DNA from: Gautieria morchelliformis
Taxonomy: Eukaryota; Basidiomycota; Agaricomycetes; Gomphales; Gomphaceae
DNA length: 64,000 nt
Direction of reading: 5' to 3'
Assembly (NCBI GenBank): GCA_015179125.1
Contig: WHVA01000017.1
Location: 124,001 to 188,000 of the forward strand
Part shown: piece by piece, positions 33,351-45,405 of the stretch
How the letters are laid out: every line of letters starts with the position of its first letter
Numbering within the stretch: position 1 is the first letter of the stretch
Program-made: the position numbers and the translations under genes
Notes under the pieces: model-generated
What the model saw: only the letters and a program-made list of their open reading frames with translations
The model's database searches: none
What the model was told of the DNA's origin: nothing

Positions 33351-34391
33351 ATGGGACACAGCCTTCCAGCTCGCGTACCAGGGACAAACAACCCGCATGT
33401 ACCCTCTGGATACCACACCCGACCCTGGGGCCACACCTATCCCTCCTTTCCTGATGCCATCTTCCACCGCATCGCATCACTCGAGGCGCAACTCTCCTCA
33501 CTCCTCGCCATGATGCAGCAAACCCAGCAAGCGGTCCTCCCAGTGACTCAGCAGCAGCCGCAGCTGCCACAACAACCACTGCCGCCGCAACCATTGCTGC
33601 CACAGCCACCACTGCCGCCGCCGCAGCCACTGCAGCCATCCTCCCAACAAGTGCTGCCACCGGACACCCCTCAGCCTAATGTGTTCATCCCGCCAATCTC
33701 CCTTAACCCAGCTTCAGGTATGTCCCTCGACCTCTCTTTCCCTCACGTCGACCCTGCGCTGCGGCTGGCTATTGCGAAACACGAGTTTCGCCCTGGGCAT
33801 CTGTACAAACTCGATTCCACAATCAAAGAGAAGCCTACCGCAAAGTCCTTCAAAATCTCGGACGATGGCGCATTCACACAACGAGAAAGAGATGGCTCTC
33901 CCAAAGACTACCCATCCTTCCGCGCACTCCTCGACCCCCTCGTCATTTAGTTTGAGATCTTGTAATATTTCATCATCTTGTCCGGCAATGTCCCTGCGTC
34001 CCTACAGGTCAATATCGGCTGCTCGGAATATCTCCGTATCCTCTATCAGGTTTACTCACGTTATGAATGGTCAGTGGTACTTCAATACCATTTTATGTTT
34101 CACAGCCGCTGTCTGGCCAAAATGTGAGATGGAGACTACTCTGGCTGGAGAATTATGGACTCAGAACTAGCTTCTCTCTATCTCTACGGTAGTCTGAAGT
34201 CTAATTCGAACAAATCCACCTCCTATTTGAACTCGTCTGCCTCCTCTAACGCAAAACAGACTTGCTTTGCTTTCCAAACCGGGAAATGCACGTCACCCTG
34301 CGCCCATGGCCGCATCCACAAATGCAAGGTTTGTAACAGCCCTGACCACGGACGCTCAGCCTGCACCGAGAAATCGAAGCCTGCCACTTAG
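33351..34391 (+). pseudogene. Ngaro-like ORF1 (Gag-like, zinc finger), broken
   Basis: ATG 33351 opens a frame with a short coiled coil (IASLEAQLSSLLAMM), a Gln/Pro repeat (QQPQLPQQPLPPQP) and a conserved-looking block, stopping at TAG 33948-33950. The C-terminal part resumes in another frame at 34155-34391 with CFAFQTGKCTSPCAHGRIHKC and CKVCNSPDHGRSAC, the Cys/His fingers found in ORF1 of DIRS/Ngaro elements. Between the two frames about 200 bp are disturbed, so no continuous protein is made. Confidence 0.7.
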
Positions 34392-34394
34392 GAC

Positions 34395-36530
34395 ATGGGC
34401 AGGGTGAGCGGGCTCCTGCCAATTGCGTCCACCCCTCGTCCTTGCCCGCAGGACCTCCCTGACTGGTCTCGTCCCCGTCCTGACACTATGCTGTCCTATT
34501 GCCATGCTTCCCTCGACTTCTCCGTCCTCCCAGACTTGTTGCCATTTTCTGAGCTCTTCCCGCCTGGCCCTCCGCCACCCCCTTGCCCTAACACTGACCC
34601 ATGCTGCAACTCGGTTGCCACATCCTCGGTGGACCTTCCTCGCGTGCAGTCCCGTTTAGTGAGGGAGGCCTGGCTACGGTACCTTAGAGATTATCCTGAC
34701 CAACACTTTGTGAATTCCCTATTGCACATAATAGATTTCGGTGCAGACCTTGGTTTTGCTGGACCACATCTAGCGCAGTCTTGCCGCAATCTCAAAAGTG
34801 CTAATGATTTCCCTGAATTCATTTCAAACGCCGTGTCAGATCTTCTCTCCAACCACCACACCCTTGGCCCGTTCGCTGCTCCCCCTACTCAAACTTCCGT
34901 AGTCCCCCCTTGGGGGATGGTTGTAACTGTCATACAGATGTATATATACCTTAGCTCATCTATATTTCATAAAATATATCACAATTGAGGCAGTTGCCAG
35001 CATCTGTAAGACATGCTTAATCCTAGCCCTAAAGTTCTTTCTCACAGTCTGCTGCTCCCCCAGGAAAAGGTGTATACCCCATTGTCTAAACATCAATAGT
35101 TACATATCTTTGTACTAATACATGCATATTATTTTAAACATACCTTCTAATCAGATCTCTCAACCATATATAATAATATAGTACAGGTATTGTCCATACT
35201 TGCTTCTATATTCTGTGATTGTACATCTAACATGTTTCATGTATACTTTTAATATCTAGTCATCCACATCCTCTCTGAAATTGCTCTGTTATATCAATAC
35301 ACACCATGCTTTAGCACATACAACCATATTTTTAAAATATCAGAACATTCAAAAAAATTTAGGATATCCACAATATACAAGTTGCTCAAAATGATGGACT
35401 ATGAACTCAGTTATGGTTGATTTTTTAAAAGATATCTAATATATCCTAGAAGAATGTACATTGTTGTCAATGTGAACATCCTCCCTTGGCTCCGTTATGC
35501 GTCCCCGTAAACCTCTGAAGCGCAGGCTGATTACTCACCTCTCCTGGCCCCATGGATCATCCGTGAATGATGGTATCCCTGATAGTGAGGGACACATCCG
35601 CTATGAAGCATTCGACCAGGCAGTCGCCGCCGTTGCCTCCTCGGGCCACGGCACGTTGTCACCCAAGCTTGACCTTAAAGAAGCATTTAATCACATCCCT
35701 GTGCATCCTGCTGACTGGCCCCTGCTCGGTTTTACCTGGCAAGGATCATTTTACCACGCCATTGTCCTAATTTCGGCATAAAGTCTGCTCCCTACATTTT
35801 TAACTTGTTCGCAGAGGCGCTACACTGGATCATCCAGAGACATATTCCTGCTCAACTCAAGCATTACCTAGACGATTTCTTCCCAATCTTCCAACCCTCT
35901 ATACCCTTGTCTCTTGCAAACAAAGCGATAGACTGGATCGAAGCTCTAGGTACGAAACTCGGTCTCTCCTTTCAGCATGAGAAAACCCTTCGACCCTCTA
36001 CCCAAACCGAATACCTCGGTCTTGAGCTGGATACCGTAGCCATGGAAGCCCGTCTCCCATCTGACAAACTGCTATACCTGTGCGATCTGCTCCAACTGTG
36101 GGCCGATCGGCGCCGCTGCTCTCTTCGTGACCTGCAGCAACTAGTCGGCTTGCTCCAATTCTGTTCCCAAGTAATTCCCCACTCACGGCCTTCCTCCGTC
36201 GCCTGGTCAGCTTCTCTACAACCTTTCGGTCCCAGTATGCAGTCCGGTATCTCCCCACCTATGCCTCAGCGGAGATACATTGGTGGCGGACTTACACTTC
36301 AGCCTGGAACGGCATATGCCTCATTACACCATCCTATCCAGTCCTTCACGTTTTCACAGACGCCAGTGGCCGCAAAGGGATCGGCGGGATTTTCAAGGAC
36401 GAGTGGTTCTCGAGCAGGGTTCCCAGACGGTTTAGGAGCCGCGATATTCAATTCAAGGAGATATACGCTGTCCTGCAAGCCACCCTGAGGTGGGGACACC
36501 GCTGGAAGCACCAGCACATAATGTTTCATG
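34395..36530 (+). pseudogene. Ngaro-like reverse transcriptase / RNase H, broken
   Basis: The N-terminal RT segment (YPDQHFVNSLLHIIDFGADL, then GPFAAPPTQT) at 34395-34920 is separated by an AT-rich insertion from RRLITHLSWPHGSSVNDGI and KLDLKEAFNHIPV (35497-35781). After one more frame change, LKHYLDDFFPIF carries the YxDD catalytic site (about 35865). RDLQQLVGLLQFCSQV (connection) and an RNase H-like DASGRKGIGGIF segment (about 36362) follow, in a third frame. The sequence style is DIRS/Ngaro rather than Gypsy. Confidence 0.8.
34914..35482. mobile_element. putative AT-rich insertion in the Ngaro-like RT
   Basis: About 569 bp, non-coding and much more AT-rich than its surroundings. It is flanked by CCCTTGG on both sides (34907-34913, 35483-35489) and splits the RT between a PPWG-like and a SLGSV-like version of the same motif. 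The ends (GGGATGGTT / AACATCCT) share only about 5 bp in inverted orientation, so the class is uncertain. Confidence 0.4.
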
Positions 36531-36732
36531 TTGATAACCAAGTTGACGTGCGTGCACTTGAAAACGACACAAATTGTTCCCCCCGCATCATGGCAATCCC
36601 GTTTGATAGTTATGCTAGCAGCGCAGCTAGAAATTGTCCTTCTTCTTGGCTCTCCTCATCCGAGAAAGTGCTTGCTGACTGTGCCTCTCGTTACATGTAC
36701 GCGAACCTATTCAAACTTGCGCCGTTCCTCCA

Positions 36733-37820
36733 ATGACAGCGCACCTTGCCCCACCCCCTGGCCACTGGTATCAAACGCACAATCACATGTCTCGACTCAC
36801 CGCCTTCTGGCTCTGGCATGGGCTCACCTCAAGTACCAGGACATCCTACCGCATGGGCTACAAGTCCTTCTTTGAGTTCATCCTCTGCAACCCACTCCTT
36901 TGCCACCCCTCAGGCTCCATTTTGCCCGCCACCAGTCCTGCGCTACTCGAATGGGTCACCCTCCTCGGATCCTGCTCTCTCCAGCCGAAGACCATTAAAT
37001 CCTACATCACCCATCTTCATTCCGTGCACATCGACAACGATCTCCCCTTTGAGGCCTGCGAGTCACCACTGCTCCAGCGTATGGTCCGCGGAATTAAAAG
37101 GCACATGGGTGAGAAGGACAGGAAGCCCAAACTTCCAATCACCTTCGAGATCCTCCGCTCACTCCTATCTCTCTACCCAGCCCCTACCAGCACTGGGACC
37201 CTTAACTACACCACCGCCATTTGCCTCGCAGCCCCTGCCTTCTTGCGGTGCAGAGAGTTCACTGTTCGCACCTCGAAGTCTTTCAACCCAGCCGCGCACC
37301 TCACTTGCAGCTCAGTCCGCTTCGAGCCCTCGTTTGCAACACCCAACCACGTCATCCTCTCCATTCCCTCTCAAAGACGGACCCCTTCCGCAAGGGCGTA
37401 TCCCTCTTCATTTCTGCAGCGCCAGGGGCCTCGACGTGCCCAGTTGCGCACCTCCAATGACTCTTTACACTCGACCCCCGGCCTCCAGAATCACCCCTCT
37501 TCATCGGTGACGACTGCCTTCCCCTCCTCCGCGGCGACCTTATCAGGAGGGTGCGCCATGACCTGTCTTCCTTGGGGCTCAATCCATAAGAATTTGTGGG
37601 TCACAGCTTCAGGCGTGGTGGCACCTCCTCCGCCGCTGCGGCCGGATTCCATGACTTCGAGCTTCAGCAGCTTGGTCGATGTTGTAGCAATGCATTCAAG
37701 CTTTACATAGAGCCGAATTGCCTCCGTCTCCTTTCCCTCTCAGCGGGCCTCCATTGGGCCGTTCCCAACGCTCAGCCTCATGAGCCTCCGCCTCTCCACT
37801 TCACTCCTCAGTTGGATTGA
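36733..37820 (+). pseudogene. Ngaro-like tyrosine recombinase, frameshifted
   Basis: The frame from 36733 carries an SAM-like core-binding region (SYRMGYKSFFEFIL, then LQPKTIKSYITHLHSV) and AFLRCREFTVR, which holds the first catalytic Arg. Near 37380 the frame shifts. The catalytic end lies in the frame 37596-37820: GHSFRRGGTSSAAAAG provides the His-X2-Arg pair and SNAFKLYIE the Tyr nucleophile. Recombinases of this family insert the circular cDNA. B1 starts at the end of this gene (37817). Confidence 0.85.
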
Positions 37821-37907
37821 GCACGGCCCGGTTCCCGGTCATGCAGAGAGCGCTGGCATCGCAATCTACCCTGTTGCTTGCCCAGTGTCACACTCGAGTG
37901 AGCATAG
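37817..37907 (+). repeat. Ngaro-like split repeat B1
   Basis: 91 bp TTGAGCACGGCCC...GAGTGAGCATAG; the second copy, B2, is at 38225-38315 with three or four differences. Confidence 0.88.
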
Positions 37908-37909
37908 AT

Positions 37910-38156
37910 GGATTGGACAAAGCTTGCCGGTGTCCAGGGTCTATGACACGAGTCATGTGACTCTAGCCACTTGTGCCCACAGTCCACGCTTCGTCCACAG
38001 TCCACTTGCATCAAGCTCGCATTGTCCCCTATGTCCTATTGTCCACACTCCCTCCTAGTATAAATGCTCCAGCTCCTCTTCCCCTTTCCCTTGCGTCCTT
38101 CTCACACACATCGCGCTCGATAGCCATCAAGGCTTCGAGCTCAATCTCTTTTTACA
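37910..38156 (+). repeat. Ngaro-like split repeat A2
   Basis: Second copy of A1, ending ...CTTTTTACA. It follows B1 directly and is followed, after 68 bp, by B2. Confidence 0.88.
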
Positions 38157-38224
38157 CGCACCCTGACCACTTCCCACTTTCTTGTCTTGTTGACTCACAA
38201 TTTTGTATCTATGCTTGCGCCGGC

Positions 38225-38315
38225 TTGAGCATGGCCCAGTTCCCGGTCGCACAGAGAGCGCTGGCATCGCAATCTACCCTGTTGCTTGCCCAGTGTCACA
38301 CTCGAGTGAGCATAG
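38225..38315 (+). repeat. Ngaro-like split repeat B2
   Basis: 91-bp copy of B1; its last base is the right end of the element. Confidence 0.88.
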
Positions 38316-38377
38316 ACCAGTCCTACTGCCTGTAATTCCTGTCTCCTACAACATACCCAGATATGGAGCGCTGGTGC

Positions 38378-38623
38378 TCTTAGGATAAGAGAGACGCACG
38401 AATAAGAATGCGAGAGAATGTATTTGTATCATTTGTCCTGCAAGCTCGTTGGGGCAAATGGATGGATACATACATGGAATGTAAAGATATATATATGTTC
38501 TGGGAACAATAGGAATGTGGAAACAAGGAGAAAAAGGAGAACAAAAGGCTTGACAATGGTACACGCAAGCCTTTGATTTCATAAGCAGAATGATCGCATA
38601 ATCAGCTTGTTAGAATTCCAACA
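38378..38623 (-). repeat. small solo Copia LTR (246 bp)
   Basis: On the minus strand it starts TGTTGGAATTCTAACA, a typical Copia LTR beginning, and ends CCTAAGA. The flanks share GGTGC (38373-38377 and, after removal of element E, 38624-38626 joined to 50679-50680). Taking out this insert rejoins the Copia G frame ...ASQEH to QRSISG. Confidence 0.7.
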
Positions 38624-38626
38624 GGT

Positions 38627-39324
38627 TGTTACGACCATTCCGCCCAACCTCCTCTGCCACCTCCGCAACACCTCCACACCACCTCCGACTCTATTCCACA
38701 TTTCCGCAACCTCCAACCCCAGCCCCTTTTTCTTCAGTACCCCTGGCCACCTCCAGTCACTGGCCCCCATACTCGACCCTGAACACAGCAAGATACCATT
38801 TCCGTGCTTCCGTTTGTTCTGATGCCTATTGTACTTATGCACCTTGTTCTTTGCCATTGTACTTACTCTACCCTGCACCCCCCTTGTCATCCCCTTGTTC
38901 CACATTAGATACTTGCCCGGTATGTGTATCCAATTCCTGCCCTCACCGGAATTTGCTTAGTACCATACTATTACCTGTTGCTTCAGCTCTTTGTATAAAA
39001 GCCCCTCCTGTATGCCTTTGTTTCTGCAATCAGATAATTGACTTCGATACGTGAATCCCTTCGCACTATCTCCTGTTCTTAGCACAGTGAGTCTTGCTAG
39101 TCTTGTCTCTCTCTGCTCTTGATCCTCTGTCTTCCGCCTCTTCCTCCTCTTCTGACCTTGTCCTCTGCCCCTCGACCCTCAGCGCTCTGCTCTCGACTTC
39201 CGCCTTCTCTGACATCTGAAAGTCAAATCCGAAATACCTAGGACGATAGTTCATCAGGGGCGCAACACATAAGTTGAATCTGTTGTCCTTTACAGTTCCG
39301 ACCTGGATTTCCGATACGTAACAG
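38627..39324 (+). repeat. 5' LTR of element E
   Basis: 698 bp, TGTTACGACC...CGTAACA. It shares ends and the transcript-start region with the LTR of element C but has a different, C-rich U3. Confidence 0.92.
38994..39038 (+). promoter_or_regulatory. LTR core promoter and predicted RNA 5' end, element E
   Basis: TATAAA at 38994 and AATCAGATAAT at 39028-39038, 34 bp downstream; the same arrangement as in element C. Confidence 0.6.
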
Positions 39325-39326
39325 TA

Positions 39327-39337
39327 TTATCTGATTC
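39327..39337 (+). other. putative self-priming primer-binding site, element E
   Basis: ATTATCTGATT, 2 nt after the LTR. It is complementary over 11/11 bases to 39028-39038. Confidence 0.65.
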
Positions 39338-39356
39338 CCACCTGATAACTATCACT

Positions 39357-40747
39357 ATGCCTCCTCGTACCACAGCTACTTCAGCTTGCGCAGGAGCTGT
39401 CGAAGCTCTCTCTTATTTTGGCAACCGTAGATCTGCAGCACCAAGATGCGTGGAACCCTCTAGCAGCTCTCAAGCCGATGATGAGCTCTCCGACCTTCTT
39501 CCGCAACAACGCTTTGAAGACATTCCCGATGCCAATCCTGACAACAATCCCAACTACGATGGGAACTCATCGAGCAGCAGCGGCGAACAGACAGCAGCGT
39601 CATTCCGACACCCAGCACCACCCCCACCACCCCCACCAGGACCTCCTCCCGGCGGCACTCATGGCGGCACCCAGCGGTCCTCCACCTCCAATTCCCGCCA
39701 AAACCCAGTTCCACCCACTCCAGTCCCGGATCTTGCACAAGCCATCGCCATGCTGGCTGGCCAACTCCAGCGTCCAGCCCAGGCTCCACACCACAAGGCA
39801 AAAGTTCGCGAACCGGATCAGTTCGACAGTTCTGACCCCAAGAAGCTTCAGCCATTTTTGGTCCAGCTTCAACTCAACTTCTGTGATCGTCCTGACGCCT
39901 TTCCCGACAACAAACGAAAGGTCAATTATGCCCTTTCCTATCTCCGAGGCATGGCTCTCGACTATTTCGAACCTGCCCTCATGGATCCATATGCCGTTGT
40001 TGACTGGGCAGACGATTATCACAATTTCGTTTCCGAACTCCGCAGCAACTTCGGACCATTCGATATGGAAGCCAATGTGGTAAATGAACCCGATAAGCTT
40101 CGTATGAAAGAGACTCATAAGATAGCTAAATACATCGTCACTTTCCAGCAGCTCGCTCCTCGACTCCAATGGGGAGAAACCGCACTCTGACACCAGTTCT
40201 ACATGGGCCTACCATCCCAGATCAAGGATGAAATTGCCCGCATCGGAAAACCCGCCACTTTAACCGACCTCTGCAACCTAGCCCAATCCATTGATTCGCG
40301 TTACTGGGAAAGACATTCCAAAATCGCTTGTGAAACTTCCACCCAGAACAAGCATGACAAGTCTTCCGACAAGAAGTCTGATAAAGACAAGAAGAAGACC
40401 AATTCCGGAAACAACAACTCCGGAAACAACAACAACAACAGTTCCGGCTCCAACTCCGGCAACCGGAACAACACTTCCGCACCCTGCAACAACCAGGCCT
40501 CTGGTTCAACACCAACGCCCCGAAAAGCACTCCTGACCTTTTGGACAAACTTGGGAAGGATGGAAAGCTAACCCCTGCAGAACGCCAGCGTTGCATGGAC
40601 AACAACCTTTGCCTCTTCTCTGGCAAAGGAGGTTACGTCGCTCGTGAATGCACCCGAACTACCACTTCTGCTGCTAAGGCCAAGGGCCGCGCAGCAAAGA
40701 CGGAAGAGAAATCCGAAGCGACTCCCGCTACGGATGCAAAAAAATAG
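39357..40747 (+). pseudogene. gag: gag of element E, disrupted
   Basis: Homologous to gag of C along its length. It starts with ATG at 39357 and a first block PPRTTATSACAGAVEALSYF. A TGA at 40188-40190 replaces the CGA of C. A further frameshift lies in the Ser/Asn-rich linker near 40545. The zinc knuckle has become CLFSGKGGYVAREC, losing one Cys and the His, so it could not bind zinc. It ends in A AAA AAA TAG (40738-40747), the slippery site shared with C. Confidence 0.9.
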
Positions 40748-43031
40748 TCAGCAGTCCTCCGGCCTCCACACGAGCTAAGGGCTGTGTTGACCCCATTTGT
40801 GTGACAAACGAGGTTAAACTCAATGCATCTGCTCTTTCGTCCTCCGACTCCCTGTCAGTTCTGCTCACCTCCGACACAATTTCCACACCTCTGTTTACAA
40901 CATTGATGAACTCTGGTTCGACTCATTGTTTCCTCAATTCCGACTTTGTTTTGAAGCACATGCTTCTGACTCGCAACATTCCAACAATTCCGCTCTGCCT
41001 TTTCGATGGGTCATCCAACACGGCAATCTCCCAGGTCATGGACCTGTCTATCCGTTTCGCTACTGGGGACAACCATGAGGTTATGGTTTATGTTACTCCG
41101 CTACATGCTAGCTGTTCCGTTGTACTAGGACACAATTGGCTCACCCGCTATAATCGGTCGATTAATTGGGCATTGGGTCAGATACAGTTCCGTACCCCGG
41201 ATCAACTTCCATCTATTCCGATGTCGTCTGCAAAGATGGCTCAGGCCTCTTCTGCAACTCTGCTTGTGGTTTCAGGTCCGCACTCCGGTCCCGCTTTAGC
41301 ACCTCCGTCCCTTGAAGCTCCTCGAATTGCTCTTGTTTCCACCACTGCTTTCCGCGTATTGCAACAGCAAGAAGATTTGGCTGTTTTCCAGCTTCACCTC
41401 TCAGATTCAGCTTCAGTCAAGGCTCGTTCCACCTCAACTTCCGCTCCGGTCGATATGAGCTCAGTTCCAGAAGAATATCATGATTTCCTGGACGTGTTCA
41501 ACAAGGCCAGAGCCGATAGACCTGCTGAACATCAACCTTACGATTTGAAGATAGATTTGGAAGAAGGAGCATCTCCACCCCTTGGACCGATCTACTCCCT
41601 TTCGCAAAGTGAACTCCAGACTCTCCACGTGTTCGTCGATGAACATCTCAACATGGGCTTCATCTGCCCTTCGCTGTCTCCGCATGGCGCTCCAGTCCTT
41701 TTCATCAAGAAGAAAGATGGATCTCTCCGCCTCTGCGTCGATTTCCGCAGACTTAACACCCTCACTAGGAAGGACAAATATCTGCTTCCACGCATTTCCA
41801 ACCTCCTTGACACTCCCTGCAGAGCGAAGATCTACACCAAAATAGACCTCCAGCACGCTTATCACCTTGTCCACATCCGCGAAGGTGACGAGTGGAAAAC
41901 CACCTTCCGCACTCGCTACGGTGCTTTTGAGTGGGTTGTCATGCCTTTTGGTCTAACCAATGCTCCCGCCGCTTTTCAGCGATTTATGAACGACATATTT
42001 TCCGACCTCCTTGATGTATGCGTTCTAGTCTCCGTTGACGACATCCTCATCTATTCCGACTCACCGGAAGAACATCGGGAACATGTCCGCGAAGTACTCC
42101 GCCATCTCTGCAAACACCATCTCTACGCAAAAGCAGAGAAATGCGAATGGCATCGCGACACAGTCGAATACCTGAGCTACATCCTCTCTCCAACAGGTCT
42201 TACCATGGCAGAGGATAAAGTCAAGGCAATTCAAGAATGGCCAGAACCCCGACGTGTTAAGGATGTGCGGTCTTTCCTTGGCTTCGCCAACTTCTACTGA
42301 CGTTTCATTTATAATTTTTCCGACATTACTGTTCCGCTCACACACCTCACCAGGAAGGGTGCCCCATGGAATTTTACTCCGGAATGCCGCTTGGCATTTG
42401 AAACCCTCAAGGCGGCCTTCACTACGGCTCCTATACTCGGTTTCTGGATTCCAGATGCCCAACTTGTACTTGAAACCAACGCTTCCAACTATGCGCTAGC
42501 CACCATTCTTTCGATCATTTCCCCCGACGACGGAGAAATTCATCTGATCGCTTTTCATTCCCGCACCTTTTCCGCCGCGGAACTCAACTACGATGTCCAC
42601 GATAAGGAACTACTTGTGATCTTCGAAGCCTTCAAAAGTTGGTGACACTACCTTGAAGGTCCAACTTATCCGATCGACGTTGTAACGGATCATAAAAACC
42701 TTGAGTATTTTGCAACTACTAAGATTTTGACTCGCCGTCAAGTCCGCTGGTCTGAATATCTCTCACAGTTCAACATGGTGATCTGCTTCCACCCCGGAAA
42801 GCTCAGAGCAAAACCCGACGCACTCACTAGACATTGGGACGTCTACCCAAAAGAGGGAAGTAGCGACTATGCCAGCATTAATCCGCACAACTTCCGCCCA
42901 GTATTCTTGACTGAGCAGCTGGCATCGTCCCTGCGTGCCACAGCATTGCAATTCCTGCTACTCTGCGCCTCTATCATTATGGACACTGAGTCTCTCCATT
43001 CCGACATCTGTTCCGCACTCCGTTCCGACCC

Positions 43032-43511
43032 TGTAAGGGCAACCCTGGCTAGTCGTGGAGATCACACTACCACACAACTGACAAGGGGAAATCCAAAGTA
43101 TGTATAAATGAACAGAGCATACAAGAGAAGGGGTTCTCACCTGACAAGGGGAAATCCAAAGAGAAAAGTCTAAGGACCCCCAATGTCAGCGAGCCCGTAT
43201 TATACTACGCTGCGCAGCCAGGGACAACACTTGGCACCCGCCATCAACCCTGCATCCCCCTGACCCTTGATCGACCCTTGATGCTACCTATTATGCGAGT
43301 CGCTTGATTTCCGACACTGTTCCGGGGCGGAAGTCGGAAATTGGAGTGGAACTGGCAAGGCGAACGGAACTGGTGGAAGTTCTCCCAGAAGCGGAATCGT
43401 TCCCGAAAGCGGATGCGGAGATGGAATCGGAACCGGAAGCGGAGTCGGAAATGGAGTCGGAACTGGGTGTGGTGTCGGAACTGGAAATGGAAAACAGGGT
43501 GTCCCCTGACA
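43032..43511 (-). repeat. solo LTR of the A/B family
   Basis: 480 bp on the minus strand (TGTCAGGGG...CTTACA), flanked by GACCC (43027-43031, 43512-43516). It retains the TATAATA box and AGACTTTTCT. Its length lies between those of the A (502) and B (462) LTRs because of differences in the TTCCGAC repeat. Confidence 0.93.
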
Positions 43512-43839
43512 GACCCCATCTCCGCAACCCACCTTGATAACCCAACCAGTCCTGGATGGTCCCTCGATTCCGACAGATTCCTCCGCTACAAGTCCCGAAT
43601 CTATGTTCCGGATACCAATGATCTATGACTCCGTGTACTCCAGCAAAGCCACGATCATCTGCTCTCAGGACACCAAGGCCAAAACAAGACCCTCGACATC
43701 ATCCGACACACGTACACTTGGCCACTCCTCTGCACGATGGTCCAAAACTCCTGCAAGTCATGCACCACTTGTATGCACGCCAAGCCTTAACATCACAAAC
43801 CCTACGGCCTCCTGAAGCAACTCCCGATCCTGGAACAAC

Positions 43840-45405
43840 TGTATGGGATCCTGCTTTGCCAGTCAAATAGGAGAACTTCCGTGTATTTTCGATATAGTGA
43901 CCTTAAAATATAGCATACAGGTATTGCTATCATTGGGGATGAACTATTTAAACTTCCTCTAGTTTCCTACCATTTATTCGCCATTTTTAACAAAGTCTTT
44001 GGCTCAAAACACTTCTATTCTGTTGCAGCAGAGTTATGAATCCACATGTATCCACAACTCTGCTTATTCAAACTCCGACGCGCGTGAGCCCGAACTCGAG
44101 CCTGTGGACACTTACGCACCCACAAACTCTGGCCAACCTACCGGTTCGGACTCAGCACTCTGGAAATAGCAATTTATTCCCAAGCCTCCACAACACAGTG
44201 TGTGCAATACAAACTCAGCCCAACCTATGCTACGATAGCAACAAGGCTATGCTAGGCTGTGCTGTGCCATGACTACACTCCTAAATAGAATTAGGGTCAT
44301 GACTCACTGCCAAGCTGGAGTATTATTGGTCCAAAGTCTTGTGACTAGGGAAATGACTCCTGCATGACTCAGAGCCTGGCTCGGCACATGACTCATGCTT
44401 GGACTCTGGCGTATCATTGGCTGAGGGGCCTCTTAGCAATTAAAGGCTGTGTTGAGCTAATCCTCTTTAAGAATAAGGGTGTATCTTATTCTTAGACGTG
44501 ACTCATGCCTGACTCACTACCCCATTTCTGCATGACTCACCCCCTAATCGTGGGCTGCGATTGGTCAACACGAGTTCTGACTCATTACCCTTTTCAACTC
44601 TGACTCACTACCCCATTTCTGCATGACTCAGTGCATGACTCATTCCCTAATCGTGAACCGCGATTGGCCAACACATGCTCTGACTCACTAGCCTTTTTCT
44701 CTCTGACTCACTACCCCATTTCTGTGTGACTCAGTGCATGACTCACACCCTATTCATGGACTGCGATTGGCCAACACATGCTCTGACTCACTACCCTATT
44801 TCTTCGTGACTCATTCTAGTCTATTAATAGATAGTAGATACAATATAAAAGGAGGCCTTACTGCCCACCTTTCATCAGCCAATACATCATCATCTACTAT
44901 CCACGTACCTCGTGTGACTTTCCAAGCTTGCACAGCTTACTAAGCTGCTAACCCCAGCTAGGGTTATTACACTTACTTAGTGTATTAATTCTCAGTTAAG
45001 TAGTTGCATTTCTACTTAGCCACCTGGACTAACACTCCAGGTGAAATTCTGCAGAGTGAGTCTGACAATCGATTTCCTTGTCAATTAGCTCTCCAATACC
45101 TGAGATGAACTGATCAGTGACTTTCCTGTTCAGTGGCTTTCACAAGTCACTTCTTAAACCCTAGTCGCTCGTTTATTGCAGTGCATTGACGTTAATTGGG
45201 TCAGTCCACTTACAAACTCTCCTGTGAAGCCATTCCTATGTTTTTGGAATACTTGGACCCCGATAGTCGTCCTCGAACCTACAGACTAATAGTTTGTTAT
45301 TCATTATGGCAGTAGTGTTTAATATTCTTGCAGTTTCGTATACGACACGTTCTGATAGACCAAAGTGTTAGCTCTGACACCAAAGTCTTGAAGGGTTCCA
45401 AAACA
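43840..45405 (+). mobile_element. 1566-bp LTR-like insertion with a TGACTCA array
   Basis: TGTATGGGATCC...TTCCAAAACA, flanked by ACAAC (43835-43839, 45406-45410). Removing it restores the integrase frame (EQ|PWNSIS). It has LTR ends but no coding sequence, so it is either a long solo LTR or a small non-autonomous element. Sixteen TGACTCA heptamers lie between 44300 and 44813, followed by TATAAAA at 44844. Confidence 0.85.
44300..44850 (+). promoter_or_regulatory. bZIP-type TGACTCA cluster with CCAAT boxes and TATA
   Basis: Sixteen exact TGACTCA sites, the consensus of Gcn4/AP-1 bZIP factors, occur in about 510 bp, partly in a tandem unit of roughly 110 bp that also carries GCGATTGG(C/T)CAACAC (an inverted CCAAT box). 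TATAAAA follows 30 bp after the last site. Confidence 0.7.

Larger units (their letters stand above)
31949..38315 (+). mobile_element. Ngaro-like tyrosine-recombinase retrotransposon with split direct repeats
   Basis: The order A1 (31949-32214) - coding region - B1 (37817-37907) - A2 (37910-38156) - B2 (38225-38315) is the split-direct-repeat layout of Ngaro-type DIRS elements, which integrate circular DNA with a tyrosine recombinase and make no target duplication. The coding part carries a Gag-like zinc-finger protein, RT/RNase H with YLDD, and a recombinase with HSFRRGG and LYIE. All three are broken, and two secondary insertions lie inside (32403-32974, 34914-35482). Confidence 0.85.
31608..38350 (+). 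repeat. solo Copia-type LTR, split by an Ngaro-like element
   Basis: Begins TGTTGGGTGCATATG and ends CTGTCTCCTACA, with ACATA on both sides (31603-31607, 38351-38355). About 340 bp lie on the left (31608-31948) and 35 bp on the right (38316-38350), and together they align with the intact solo copy at 25050-25496. Removing it rejoins the RNase H reading frame of element G. Confidence 0.88.

Noticed and set aside
31935..38350. Reading the Ngaro-like region as an LTR retrotransposon with long terminal repeats
   Set aside because: The repeats are split (A1 ... B1-A2-B2) and the enzyme is a tyrosine recombinase; the flanking ACATA belongs to the surrounding solo LTR.
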